From positions 1 through 14,988 of the forward strand of contig CALBUZ010000025.1 in the NCBI GenBank assembly GCA_937969105.1: a DNA stretch of 14,988 nucleotides, written 5' to 3'. Origin of the DNA: an uncultured Collinsella sp. (GTDB lineage: Bacteria > Actinomycetota > Coriobacteriia > Coriobacteriales > Coriobacteriaceae). Below are positions 1 through 8,880 of this stretch, in pieces. The notes below the pieces were generated by a model. That model was not told the DNA's origin. It did not search any database and saw only the letters and a program-made list of their open reading frames with translations. The position numbers and the translations under genes were made by a program. Position 1 is the first letter of the stretch. Each line of letters begins with the position of its first letter.

Positions 1-855
<855 letters not shown>

Positions 856-995
856 ACCGCTTTCGGCCGCCGTACACGTCCGCCTGTAACCCGCGCTGTT
901 CTCCCGCTCGGCATCCGCATTCTTTTTGAACTGGGCAAACACGCCCCACACCGCGCCGTTCCTGCGCTATCGTGGGACAGCTCACGTAGATTAAG

Positions 996-1010
996 GCCCC
1001 ATCGTGGGGC
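996..1010. other. Small perfect hairpin ahead of yhbY
   Basis: GCCCCA and TGGGGC form a 6-bp stem with a 3-base loop about 28 bases before the yhbY start. No U-run follows, so it is not a typical terminator. It may sit in the yhbY 5' leader or mark the end of the methyltransferase transcript. Confidence 0.35.
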
Positions 1011-1037
1011 GCCCCATAACATAGAAAGCGAGAACCC

Positions 1038-1337
1038 ATGGCACTGACAGGAGCCCAGGTCAAGCAGCTTCGCAGCATGGCCCATCACCTCAACCCCGCC
1101 ATCATCATCGGCAAGTCCGACATCAACGAGGGCACCGTCGAGCAGACGGTCGCCTACCTGGAGAAGCACGAGCTCGTTAAGTGCTCCGTACTCGATGGTT
1201 CCAGCCTTTCCGCCCGCGAGGCCGCCGAAGAGCTCGCCGAGCGCTGCCATGCCGAGGTCGTCCAGGTTATCGGCCGCAAGTTCTCGCTGTATCGCGAGTC
1301 CTCGCGAAAGGACATCGAGAAGATTAAGCTCGTCTAA
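1038..1337 (+). CDS. yhbY: YhbY family (CRS1-YhbY/CRM) RNA-binding protein
   Basis: This 99-residue protein is a complete single CRM domain. The family binds RNA and associates with the precursor 50S ribosomal subunit, acting in the cytoplasm in ribosome assembly. The sequence begins with LTGAQVKQLRSMAHHLNP and continues with IIIGKSDINEG; the second segment covers the family's GxxG-type loop (IGKSDINEG, residues 24-32). It then has ELVKCSVLDG and ends in VIGRKFSLYRES, the characteristic strand near the C terminus. The length matches the usual 95-100 residues. The ATG at 1038 is chosen because the family begins right there; the Shine-Dalgarno is weak (GAAAGCGAG, about 5 bases upstream). The gene appears monocistronic, with a strong terminator 40 bases after the stop, and is convergent with the large regulator. 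Function in this organism is inferred from the family. Confidence 0.9.
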   Translation: MALTGAQVKQLRSMAHHLNPAIIIGKSDINEGTVEQTVAYLEKHELVKCSVLDGSSLSAREAAEELAERCHAEVVQVIGRKFSLYRESSRKDIEKIKLV

Positions 1338-1376
1338 GAGCCAACGGTCCGGCGAGCCAACATACATCAAGCTTGC

Positions 1377-1408
1377 GAGCGTCCGAGCAATTCGGACGCT
1401 CATTTTTT
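1377..1408 (+). terminator. Intrinsic terminator of yhbY
   Basis: A perfect 10-bp stem (GAGCGTCCGA with TCGGACGCTC) has a 5-base loop and is followed by ATTTTTT. It lies 40 bases past the yhbY stop, and its T-run overlaps the stop codon of the convergent regulator gene. There is no T-run for the other strand, so it mainly serves yhbY. Confidence 0.85.
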
Positions 1409-4406
1409 ATCGCTCGACGAGCACGCGGTTAAGCCTGCCCTCCACCAAGCGCTCGTAGAGACGCCGCGTTTCGGGCTCGGGCACGCCATTGACCTGCTCC
1501 CTCAGGTGATGCATATGCCCACTGTACAGCTCGACGATATCGCGTCGTCGCCCCGCCGCACCGTAGACGCGCATAGCGCAACGCACCATGTCCTCGCGCG
1601 CCGTCTCTTGCCGCAGCCCCGACTCCACCAGCCACACCGCCGACTGCAGGTCGTTTTCTTCTAGGGCGGCATTCGCGCCCCGAATCATGCAGTCGATATA
1701 CTTCGATTCCATAATGCGCCGCATACGCAAAAAGTAGGTGGGATTACAGCCATTGGGAACATACAACGGGCCGGCGTAGAGCTGCTCGATCTTAAGGCAC
1801 AGCTCGATCAGATGGGGTCCGCGCGCACCCGTGCGATTTCCCAAAACTTCGCGGCTTATCTGATCAAACAATCGCACGTCGGTCTTGACGTAATCGCCGT
1901 TAAGCCCAATGCACTCGTTTTGGATCAGCACGCACGACTTGCCGTCCGGTGTCGGCCCCAAGGCCGAACGCAGGCGCGATATTGTCGAGTACAGATTGTT
2001 ACGGGCGCTATTGAACTCGGCATGGGGCCACAGCTCCATAGCCAGCGTCTCGCGGTCGACCAGTGCATCCATGCCCAGCGCAAGCCGCTCGGCAAGCGTC
2101 GCCGCTTTCTTGCGGCGCCACATCTTATCCGTGATGGGAAACCCGTCGCGCTCGGCGCGAAACGCCCCAAACATGCGGATCTCGATATGGCCAATCACAT
2201 CGACACCCTCGGCATCGCCAGCCTGGAACAGACGCTCGCCTTCGCCCTCAAAGTCGTCACGCAGCGAATACCGCGACAGCTCGCGCACCGGGAGCTTCTT
2301 TCGAATTCTAGCGGCCGGCTCACCCAGACAATGCATCGCAAGGCGCGCAAACAGCCGATACGACGGATCCAAAATCCCTAGGCGGTTCATGGACATCCAG
2401 GCTGCAAGGTCGCTATCGCGGCCTGCGGAGGCCAAATGCAGCGCCACCATCCATGCCTCGGCACCACCGACCTGCGTACGACTCAAATCGAGCAGCTCTG
2501 CCTCTTCGCGCACCGATACCATCGATGTATTGCGTAAGTACGCCGCGCGCTCTAACAGCAGTGCGTTGTCGCGTATGTATCCAATCGATTCCTCGGCAAG
2601 CCTGAGCACCTGCACCGCACGGAATTTGGCATTGACTGGACGCCCCTCAGCCAGCGACTGCCAGCCTTCCAGTATCAAGCCAAACAACTGGACTTGATTG
2701 TCACGTACGCGCACGGCAAAACGGTCGAGCTCATTGAATGCCTGCTCGTCGGTCACCGGCATGCCGGCAAGCAGACGCCGCGCCGATAATACCATGCGCA
2801 CCCAGATGGCGAGTGCTCGGATTCCGCGCGCTTCGAGTGCCTCGAGCGTCAGGGCCATCTCGTCATCACGCTCGTCAGTCCCTGCATACGACCCATCAAA
2901 TAGCTCCGTCAACATGCGGTCCGCTCGCACAAACGTCCCCGCGATATCGAGCTCACAATCGTAGGCCTTATCCGTTTTGAGCCCCGCGAGGATCTCACCA
3001 CCCTTCGCCCGCTCGGTCAGCCCATGCTTTATCTCGACATGTGCGGACAGCATGTCGAGTGCGGCACAAGACACCTCACTTTCCAACGCCGTATGGCTTG
3101 CCGGAAGCCCCAGACCACCATCTCCATAACAGGCAGCCGTAAACGCGTGCGCCACCTTCCACGACACGGGATCGAGCTCGCAAATCGCTTGCTCGCCCGC
3201 ATGCTCGATAATTGAGGCCATATACCGCGCTAGCTTTGTATTGGAGACGCTCACCGCCGCCAGATAGATGCCGAGCGCCTCGTCAGGCGTCGGCTCCGAT
3301 GCCTGGCCATCTGCCTCGGTCTTTCCCAGCGCCGCGCGGCAAACATCCCCTCCATGCCCCGTCAGGGCCAGATCGACCCCATACTGCCCGGCAAGCTCCA
3401 ACACCGCACTGCGGTCCAAAAACGCGTCGGCAAGGTCCATCGCGGTATCGCAGCGCCCTGCTTTAATCAAAATACGTGCCGCCCGCACAACGAGTTCGGG
3501 GCGAATTTCGGCAACCAGCTTGCGCAATCGCAGGCGTGCGTTATCCTCGGTACCCAAGCAGGTAAAGCTCCGGTCTGCCGGATCGACGCCAAAAATGGGA
3601 TAATCGCGGACAAGATAGGACTGGTCAATCGCCGAAAGCCTAACACCGCATACCTCGAGCTCCGAAATATTGCCCTCACCCATTAAGACCATCAAACATG
3701 CCACGCTAAACAGGGCGTTGTTCTCGAGCGACGCCAGATCAACAAGTGCCGCACCGTAGATATTGACGATCTCGTTTTCGAGCATCTGGGCAACGTCTCC
3801 CTGCCCGTATAGTCCCGACTGCATAGCCGAGACGAGCTCGGGCACGCCCTGCGTAAGCTGATAGAAGTCGAGCGATGTGCTGATCGAAAACGCCGATGCC
3901 CACGCCGAATACTCATAGGCATGCACCTTGAGCATCTGCGCGTTGACTTTAATCGAATCGCCCAGTCCATGAATCAGCTGGCGATTCGAAGGACGGCAGC
4001 TCATAAAGACCCCAACCCCCATAGCACGCAGGCTTCGGATTCGGTCGATCAGCTCCTCGGTCTCGCTCTGGCTGAGGTTAGGCACGTTATCGATTGCAAT
4101 CAGGGAGTGCGGCTTGTCCTTAAGCTCTTCGGTAACGACCTCGAGCTGCATAAACACCTCGCGCCCAATGGCGCGGTCTGCCTCGATGATCCGCACGGGA
4201 CCTCGCGTCGGATCGTTTTTAACCTCTTGGGCATACTGCAGCAGCACCGAGGTTTTCCCAAAGCCATCAGGCGCGTAGAGGACTACGATGCCGGCCTTTC
4301 GGCCCTTGGCGATAAGTTCGTTCATCAAGCGATCGCGCCGCACCGTATAACTACTGCCCAGCGGCATAAGCTCGAGGTCGTCCGTATTGCCCAAATCGTT
4401 AACCAT
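1407..4406 (-). CDS. Large SARP/BTAD transcriptional regulator with MalT-like STAND ATPase
   Basis: This 999-residue protein is a probable cytoplasmic signal-integrating transcription factor. Near the N terminus is a P-loop, APDGFGKT at residues 45-52, preceded by a MalT-like segment (VRRDRLMNELIAKG) and followed by a Walker B-like strand SLIAID at about 101-106. The long middle (about 150-730) is helical and repeat-like, as in STAND regulators where it senses ligand or partners. From about residue 738, IEIRMFGAFRAERDG starts an OmpR/SARP-type winged helix (WRRKKAATLAERLAL, SARNNLYSTISRLRSALG), and a BTAD-like helical domain fills about 840-999. Classical MalT ends in a LuxR helix-turn-helix instead. 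The ATG is supported by GAGGAG 5 bases upstream. The ligand and target genes are unknown. It lies 445 bases downstream of nagB on the same strand but beyond nagB's terminator, so it is probably transcribed separately. Confidence 0.8.
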   Translation of the reverse strand: MVNDLGNTDDLELMPLGSSYTVRRDRLMNELIAKGRKAGIVVLYAPDGFGKTSVLLQYAQEVKNDPTRGPVRIIEADRAIGREVFMQLEVVTEELKDKPHSLIAIDNVPNLSQSETEELIDRIRSLRAMGVGVFMSCRPSNRQLIHGLGDSIKVNAQMLKVHAYEYSAWASAFSISTSLDFYQLTQGVPELVSAMQSGLYGQGDVAQMLENEIVNIYGAALVDLASLENNALFSVACLMVLMGEGNISELEVCGVRLSAIDQSYLVRDYPIFGVDPADRSFTCLGTEDNARLRLRKLVAEIRPELVVRAARILIKAGRCDTAMDLADAFLDRSAVLELAGQYGVDLALTGHGGDVCRAALGKTEADGQASEPTPDEALGIYLAAVSVSNTKLARYMASIIEHAGEQAICELDPVSWKVAHAFTAACYGDGGLGLPASHTALESEVSCAALDMLSAHVEIKHGLTERAKGGEILAGLKTDKAYDCELDIAGTFVRADRMLTELFDGSYAGTDERDDEMALTLEALEARGIRALAIWVRMVLSARRLLAGMPVTDEQAFNELDRFAVRVRDNQVQLFGLILEGWQSLAEGRPVNAKFRAVQVLRLAEESIGYIRDNALLLERAAYLRNTSMVSVREEAELLDLSRTQVGGAEAWMVALHLASAGRDSDLAAWMSMNRLGILDPSYRLFARLAMHCLGEPAARIRKKLPVRELSRYSLRDDFEGEGERLFQAGDAEGVDVIGHIEIRMFGAFRAERDGFPITDKMWRRKKAATLAERLALGMDALVDRETLAMELWPHAEFNSARNNLYSTISRLRSALGPTPDGKSCVLIQNECIGLNGDYVKTDVRLFDQISREVLGNRTGARGPHLIELCLKIEQLYAGPLYVPNGCNPTYFLRMRRIMESKYIDCMIRGANAALEENDLQSAVWLVESGLRQETAREDMVRCAMRVYGAAGRRRDIVELYSGHMHHLREQVNGVPEPETRRLYERLVEGRLNRVLVER

Positions 4407-4790
4407 GCCCGCTCCTCAACTCGACCACATGGACACCGTAACGCTAGACCATATGTATCGCTAGATGAATAGAGCGATGCTACGGTTTAGGATGTTTGTT
4501 GGTACGCAAATGGCAAGTTTTTGTTCAGCGTGGTCCGATTGAAACTTATCCCCCAACCAATCAGTCTTTGCGCAGGTCAATGCGCTTGCCAGCTTGTCCC
4601 ATCCTTTGGCAGTGTACCTCAAATGAGCGCTGTTCAATTGTGTTGCGCAACTCACCTAACGCCAGCTACCGTCTACGACCTTTTCATAGCATTTATGCAT
4701 AGTATCTGTTATGGAATGAATCATGCTGCACCTGACGCACCCGTCAAGTTCGCGGCAAGATTTTCGTCAAGCACGCGGCGCGCGCTCAGC
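4407..4790. other. Intergenic region upstream of the regulator; no gene seen
   Basis: This stretch holds no convincing gene. Short frames exist on both strands but lack good ribosome sites and family features. It is more AT-rich than its flanks and probably contains the regulator's promoter on the minus strand, though I could not pick a clear -35/-10 pair. A 6-bp inverted repeat, ATCGCT and AGCGAT (4457-4462 and 4473-4478, 10 bases apart), lies about 50-70 bases before the regulator start and could be a protein binding site. The regulator's ribosome site, GAGGAG, is at the right edge next to its ATG. Confidence 0.4.
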
Positions 4791-4818
4791 AAAAAGGCCC
4801 CCGCAAAGCGGAGGCCTT
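4791..4818 (-). terminator. Intrinsic terminator of nagB
   Basis: On the minus strand GGCCTCCGC pairs with GCGGGGGCC (one wobble) across a 3-base loop, and five T follow directly. It begins about 33 bases past the nagB stop and closes the transcript of the central cluster. Confidence 0.85.
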
Positions 4819-4850
4819 CGGCAAAGCTATGTCGAGGTGATAGGCTATCG

Positions 4851-5579
4851 CTACTTGCAGAGCGAAAGGGCGGCCTCGTCGGCAACGACAACGCAGTTGG
4901 TGTGCAGTTGCAGGATCGAGGCAGGGCACTGGGGGGTAACCGGACCATAGCACATGTCATGCACGGCCTGCGCCTTGGCCTCGCCGTTGGCGACGACCAG
5001 GATCATGCGGGCATACATGATGGTCTGGGTGCCCATGGTATAGGCCTGACGGGGCACGTCGTCGATGCTGTCGAACAGGCGGCTGTTGGCCTGAATAGTG
5101 CTCTCGGTAAGGTCGACACAGTGCGTACCCTTGGAGAAGTGGTCATCGGGCTCGTTGAAGCCAATGTGACCGTTGTTACCGATGCCGAGCAGCTGCAGAT
5201 CAGGGTAACCGGCAGCAGCGACGATTTTGTCGTACTCAGAGCAGGCAGCGGCAGCGTCGGGATTGGAACCATCGGGCACATGCGTGTTGTTCAGGTCGAT
5301 GTTAATGTGATCGAAGAAGTTCTTACGCATAAAATAGTGGTAGCTCTGGGGATCGTCGTGCGAAAGGCCACGATACTCGTCGAGATTGTAGGTGCTGACC
5401 TCGGCAAAGTCGACGTCACCCTTCTCGTACCAAGCGGCGAGCTGCTTGTAGGCGCCAATCGGGGTGGAGCCGGTGGCAAGACCCAGCACGCAATCGGGCT
5501 TGAGGATAACCTGGGCCGAGATGATATTGGCGGCCTTGCGGCTCATATCCTCGTAGTCTTTAGCTTTAATGATCTTCAT
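4851..5579 (-). CDS. nagB: Glucosamine-6-phosphate deaminase NagB
   Basis: This 242-residue cytoplasmic enzyme converts glucosamine-6-phosphate to fructose-6-phosphate and ammonia, the last step that brings amino sugars into glycolysis. Visible family motifs are LATGSTP (34-40, phosphate loop), YNLDEYRGL with Asp67 (64-72), and GIGNNGHIGFNEP with His138 and Glu143 (132-144). The position of E. coli Asp141 is Asn136 here. The open frame extends further upstream, but the ATG at 5579 is preferred: the protein then begins MKIIKAKDYEDMS as in the family, and GAAAGGA lies 6 bases before it. The length equals short Gram-positive NagB proteins, which lack the C-terminal allosteric extension of the E. 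coli enzyme. It follows the EIIA gene on the same strand after a 272-base gap that could hold its own promoter or regulator site. A strong terminator follows it. Confidence 0.95.
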   Translation of the reverse strand: MKIIKAKDYEDMSRKAANIISAQVILKPDCVLGLATGSTPIGAYKQLAAWYEKGDVDFAEVSTYNLDEYRGLSHDDPQSYHYFMRKNFFDHINIDLNNTHVPDGSNPDAAAACSEYDKIVAAAGYPDLQLLGIGNNGHIGFNEPDDHFSKGTHCVDLTESTIQANSRLFDSIDDVPRQAYTMGTQTIMYARMILVVANGEAKAQAVHDMCYGPVTPQCPASILQLHTNCVVVADEAALSLCK

Positions 5580-5777
5580 TACGCGTCCTTTCTCGTACAA
5601 GAGAGGCAAGGCTCTCCTTACAAGCACTTGCCCGCGGCCCGCGTCGGCCGCAACCAACGTGTGCGGCCACCAGGGCGAGGTCGCGTAATGTATGTGTCTC
5701 GTGTCTAGCCGCGTCGAGGCCCCTGCCCGTCCACGGTGACCCAAAGCTGTTTAGCTTCGGACAAGTCCCATCTTGCC
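5580..5777 (-). promoter_or_regulatory. nagB upstream region / possible structured leader
   Basis: About 200 bases lie between a long inverted repeat and the nagB start. On the minus strand there is a 7-bp stem with a 9-base loop (GGCCGCA and TGCGGCC, 5646-5668) and a 5-bp GAGAG/CTCTC stem near 5597-5612, close to the ribosome site. No known riboswitch was recognised and no clear -35/-10 pair was found. The structure may regulate nagB or be incidental in GC-rich DNA. Confidence 0.3.
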
Positions 5778-5811
5778 ACGGAGGGCGCCCTCTTTCAAGG
5801 GCGCCCTCCGT
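5778..5811. repeat. 14-bp perfect inverted repeat between crr and nagB
   Basis: ACGGAGGGCGCCCT and its exact complement are separated by 6 bases. The hairpin lies 40 bases past the EIIA stop, where a terminator would be expected, but neither strand has a T-run after it. It may be a factor-assisted terminator, an attenuating structure or an RNA stabiliser that separates expression of the EIIA gene from nagB. Confidence 0.7.
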
Positions 5812-5851
5812 AAACGTGTTTGAATTGTAGGCTAAAGGCCAAGCGCGTTCA

Positions 5852-6349
5852 CTAGCGCTCGCGAGCGACGATGAGTTGGTCCATCTCCTCGACATGCTCG
5901 CCAACGGAGCCCTTGATGCTCGAGAACTCAACGGAGTTGCACACCAAAATAGGAACCGTCACATCGTAGCCCTCGGCAGCAATTGCCTCGCGATCGAACT
6001 CGATGAGTACATCGCCCTTATGGACGATGTCACCCACTTGCGCATGTACGGTAAAGTGCTTACCCTCAAGCTGAACAGTGTCCAAACCAACGTGGATGAG
6101 CACGTCCAGACCATCGACCGTGTTAAGCGCAACGGCGTGTCCCGTGGGAAAAATGGCCTCGACCTTGGCGTCTGCCGGCGCAATCACGCGCGTGCCGGTA
6201 GGCTGAATCGCCACGCCCTGGCCCAAAAGGCCGGTGGCAAACGTCTGATCGTTTACCTCGGAGAGCGGAATGACGTCGCCCGAGATGGGAGCATCCAGCG
6301 TAAGGACTCGACCACGCATACCAAAAGACCTTAGGACTTTAGTGAACAT
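5852..6349 (-). CDS. crr: PTS glucose-type EIIA component
   Basis: This 165-residue protein is a complete EIIA(Glc) domain, the soluble phosphocarrier that takes phosphate from HPr-His and passes it to a membrane EIIB-EIIC sugar permease. The two active-site histidines are visible: His71 in PTGHAVAL and His86 in VLIHVGLDTVQLEG (phosphorylated residue by family analogy). LTLDAPISGDVIPLSEV and VIAPADAKVEAIFPTG are standard EIIA beta-sheet segments. The frame opens 21 bases earlier at a TTG, but the ATG at 6349 is chosen because GAGGGGGAG lies just before it and the family start fits. It stands alone, without EIIB or EIIC. It lies 71 bases after glmM on the same strand and upstream of nagB, so it could serve an N-acetylglucosamine or glucose permease encoded elsewhere, or be regulatory. 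The symbol follows the E. coli homolog. Confidence 0.88.
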   Translation of the reverse strand: MFTKVLRSFGMRGRVLTLDAPISGDVIPLSEVNDQTFATGLLGQGVAIQPTGTRVIAPADAKVEAIFPTGHAVALNTVDGLDVLIHVGLDTVQLEGKHFTVHAQVGDIVHKGDVLIEFDREAIAAEGYDVTVPILVCNSVEFSSIKGSVGEHVEEMDQLIVARER

Positions 6350-6420
6350 GCTCCCCCTCGGACATACCAATCAATCAAAATAGCCTTAACAGTTTACCAC
6401 TTGGCACCCGTTATTGACCA

Positions 6421-7758
6421 TTAGGGAAGTTCGCGCTTGACAACCTCGACGATGTCGTCGACAACACGCTGGGTCAGCTCGTGCGTCTCGGCCTCGGCCA
6501 TAACGCGAACCAGCGGCTCGGTACCGCTCGGGCGCACCAAGATGCGGCCGCGACCGTTGAGCTCCTTCTCGGCGGCAGCGACGGCGTCCCAAATGGGCTG
6601 GCAATCGTCCAGGCCGGCCTTGTTGTCCGAATGCACGTTGACGAGCACCTGCGGGTACTTCTTCATGATGCCGGCGAGGTCGGTGAGCGTGCGGCCGGTG
6701 CGCTTGAGCACGGCCAGAAGCTGCAGGGCCGTCACCAAGCCGTCGCCGGTGGTGTTGTGCTCCAGGAAGATGATGTGGCCGGACTGCTCGCCGCCGATGA
6801 CGGCACCGTCCTCGAGCATACGCTCAAGAACATAGCGGTCGCCCACGGCGGTCTGGACCATCTCGAAGCCCTGCTCCTTCATGGCGATGGAGAAACCCAG
6901 GTTGCACATAACGGTCGAGACGATCTCAGAGTTGGCGAGCTTGCCACGAGCAGCAAGGTCGGAGCCGCAGATAGCCAGGATGTAGTCGCCATCAATCTCG
7001 TTACCCTCGCTGTCCACGAACAGCACACGATCGGCGTCGCCGTCGTGGGCAAGGCCGATATCGGCGTGGGTGCGCAGCACGAGCTCGCGCAGGGGCTCAA
7101 GGTGCGTGGAGCCACACTCGACGTTAATGTCAGTGCCGCAGTAATCGGTGTTGATGGCATGCACCGTTGCGCCCAGGCGCTGCAGCGCGGCAGGCGTGGT
7201 CTGACAGGAAGCACCGTGACCGCAGTCGACGGCAACAACCAGGCCGTCGAGCTTAAGGCCGTCGAGCGTGCTGATGGCATGATCGACATAGGCCTTGCGG
7301 GCGTCCTTCATCTTGATGATGTGACCCACACCGGCGCCGGTCGGCAGCGTATCGGCAGCCATGGCCTCCTCGGACATGACCCAGGCGCTGATCTCTTCCT
7401 CGACAGCATCGGGAAGCTTCATGCCCTTGCGGCTAAAGAACTTGATGCCGTTGAACTCCGGCGGATTGTGCGAAGCGGAGATGACGATGCCGCCGTCAAG
7501 CTCGTTTTGCACGGTGAGCAGCGCCACGGCCGGCGTAGGGATAACGCCGCAGCAGTGCGGACGGCCGCCCTCGGCCATGATGCCGGCGGTCAGCGCGCTC
7601 TCGAGCATGGTGCCCGAAAGACGCGTATCGCGGCCGATGCAGATGTCCGGGCCAAGGAACTTGGTCGCCGCACGACCCAGGCGAAACGCGAGGTCGCACG
7701 AGAGGTCGGCGTTGGCGACGCCACGGACGCCGTCGGTACCGAAGATGTTCTGGGGCAT
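6421..7758 (-). CDS. glmM: Phosphoglucosamine mutase GlmM
   Basis: This 445-residue cytoplasmic enzyme interconverts glucosamine-6-phosphate and glucosamine-1-phosphate on the route to UDP-GlcNAc for peptidoglycan. The four-domain layout of the alpha-D-phosphohexomutase family is complete: FGTDGVRG at 6-13, the phosphoserine loop ISASHNP with Ser96, the metal loop DGDADR with Asp239, Asp241 and Asp243, sugar-recognition GGEQSGH, and the C-terminal phosphate loop RPSGTEP. The frame extends upstream, but the ATG at 7758 is preferred because AAGGAG lies 7 bases before it and homologs begin near FGTDGVRG. The length is typical. It follows rplM-rpsI, an order known in many Actinobacteria, but an intrinsic terminator lies in the gap, so partial read-through or a separate promoter is needed. 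It precedes the EIIA gene. Confidence 0.96.
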   Translation of the reverse strand: MPQNIFGTDGVRGVANADLSCDLAFRLGRAATKFLGPDICIGRDTRLSGTMLESALTAGIMAEGGRPHCCGVIPTPAVALLTVQNELDGGIVISASHNPPEFNGIKFFSRKGMKLPDAVEEEISAWVMSEEAMAADTLPTGAGVGHIIKMKDARKAYVDHAISTLDGLKLDGLVVAVDCGHGASCQTTPAALQRLGATVHAINTDYCGTDINVECGSTHLEPLRELVLRTHADIGLAHDGDADRVLFVDSEGNEIDGDYILAICGSDLAARGKLANSEIVSTVMCNLGFSIAMKEQGFEMVQTAVGDRYVLERMLEDGAVIGGEQSGHIIFLEHNTTGDGLVTALQLLAVLKRTGRTLTDLAGIMKKYPQVLVNVHSDNKAGLDDCQPIWDAVAAAEKELNGRGRILVRPSGTEPLVRVMAEAETHELTQRVVDDIVEVVKRELP

Positions 7759-7806
7759 AGGATCGCTCCTTCCCAAGTGGGCAAAACGCTGTCGCCCACC
7801 CTAGTC

Positions 7807-7851
7807 GAAAAAGAAAAGCGGGACCCGCCGAGCAATCGGCAGGCCCCGCTT
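7807..7851 (-). terminator. Intrinsic terminator between rpsI and glmM
   Basis: On the minus strand a 16-base arm pairs with its partner at 14 positions (7816-7831 with 7836-7851, 4-base loop), and TTTTCTTTTTC follows. It lies 30 bases past the rpsI stop and about 50 before the glmM start. It would end or reduce transcription from the ribosomal protein genes before glmM. Confidence 0.88.
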
Positions 7852-7881
7852 GTACATTGTATCTCGTAAGGAGATAAAACC

Positions 7882-8277
<396 letters not shown>

Positions 8278-8279
8278 CT

Positions 8280-8723
8280 TTAAGCCTCCAGCTCAATCTT
8301 CGTGGGGTTCTGGGCAGCGTGCGGATGCTCGGCACCAGCGTAGACCTTAAGCTTGGTCATCTGGGCACGGCCGAGGGTGGTCTTGGGCAGCATACCGCGA
8401 ACGGCGCGCTCGATGACCTTCTCCGGGTGCTTCTCCATAGCCTGGCGGAAGCTCTCAGCCTTGAGGCCGCCGTTGTAGCCGCTGTGGCGATAATAGGTCT
8501 TCGTGTCGGCCTTGTTACCGGTAAGCTGGACCTTATCGGCGTTGATGACGACAACGAAGTCGCCGCAGTCGCTGTTGGGCGTGAACTGGGGCTTGTTCTT
8601 ACCGCGCAGAATCATTGCGATCTGGGTGGCAAGACGGCCCAGGACAGCACCATCGGCGTCGACGAGAACCCAGTTGCGCTGGACCTCGCCCTGCTTGGCG
8701 TAGTGAGTCGATTTCGAAATCAC
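8280..8723 (-). CDS. rplM: 50S ribosomal protein L13
   Basis: This 147-residue protein is ribosomal protein L13 (uL13), an early-assembly component of the large subunit. Diagnostic stretches are [40 protein letters not shown], the [12 protein letters not shown] loop and [12 protein letters not shown]. The start is the GTG at 8721-8723, giving [25 protein letters not shown] lies 5 bases before it. It is the first gene of the rplM-rpsI unit and has a convincing promoter about 70 bases upstream. A 5-bp stem (CAGAG/CTCTG, 8756-8775) lies in the predicted leader. L13 leader RNAs are known in some bacteria, but this one is too simple to assign. Confidence 0.97.
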   Translation of the reverse strand: MISKSTHYAKQGEVQRNWVLVDADGAVLGRLATQIAMILRGKNKPQFTPNSDCGDFVVVINADKVQLTGNKADTKTYYRHSGYNGGLKAESFRQAMEKHPEKVIERAVRGMLPKTTLGRAQMTKLKVYAGAEHPHAAQNPTKIELEA

Positions 8724-8789
8724 TTAGACTCCTCCATGTACAGTACGTGTTGTTACAGAGATTCACGGGGCTCTGCAAGTAACCCGTCC

Positions 8790-8817
8790 ATATTACCCCG
8801 CTCACCGCCCGAGTCAA
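8790..8817 (-). promoter_or_regulatory. Sigma-70-type promoter of rplM-rpsI
   Basis: On the minus strand TTGACT (8812-8817) is followed after 16 bases by TAATAT (8790-8795). Transcription would start near 8783, giving a leader of about 60 bases before the GTG of rplM. The strong -35 match fits a ribosomal protein promoter. Confidence 0.7.
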
Positions 8818-8880
8818 CAGGTATTTTGGCTCCGACCAGAGTTTCTGCACATGTCGTCCATGGGTCATGACGTCGCGACG

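Noticed and set aside
4449..4463. Similarity of TGGTCTAG on the minus strand to the DasR (dre) operator of actinobacteria
   Set aside because: Only a half-site matches, it lies before the large regulator rather than nagB, and no DasR gene is visible.
4521..5708. 395-residue plus-strand frame
   Set aside because: It lies antisense to nagB, whose motifs are unmistakable, and has no ribosome site or family features.
6481..7869. 462-residue plus-strand frame
   Set aside because: It is the complement of glmM; long antisense frames are expected in GC-rich genes.
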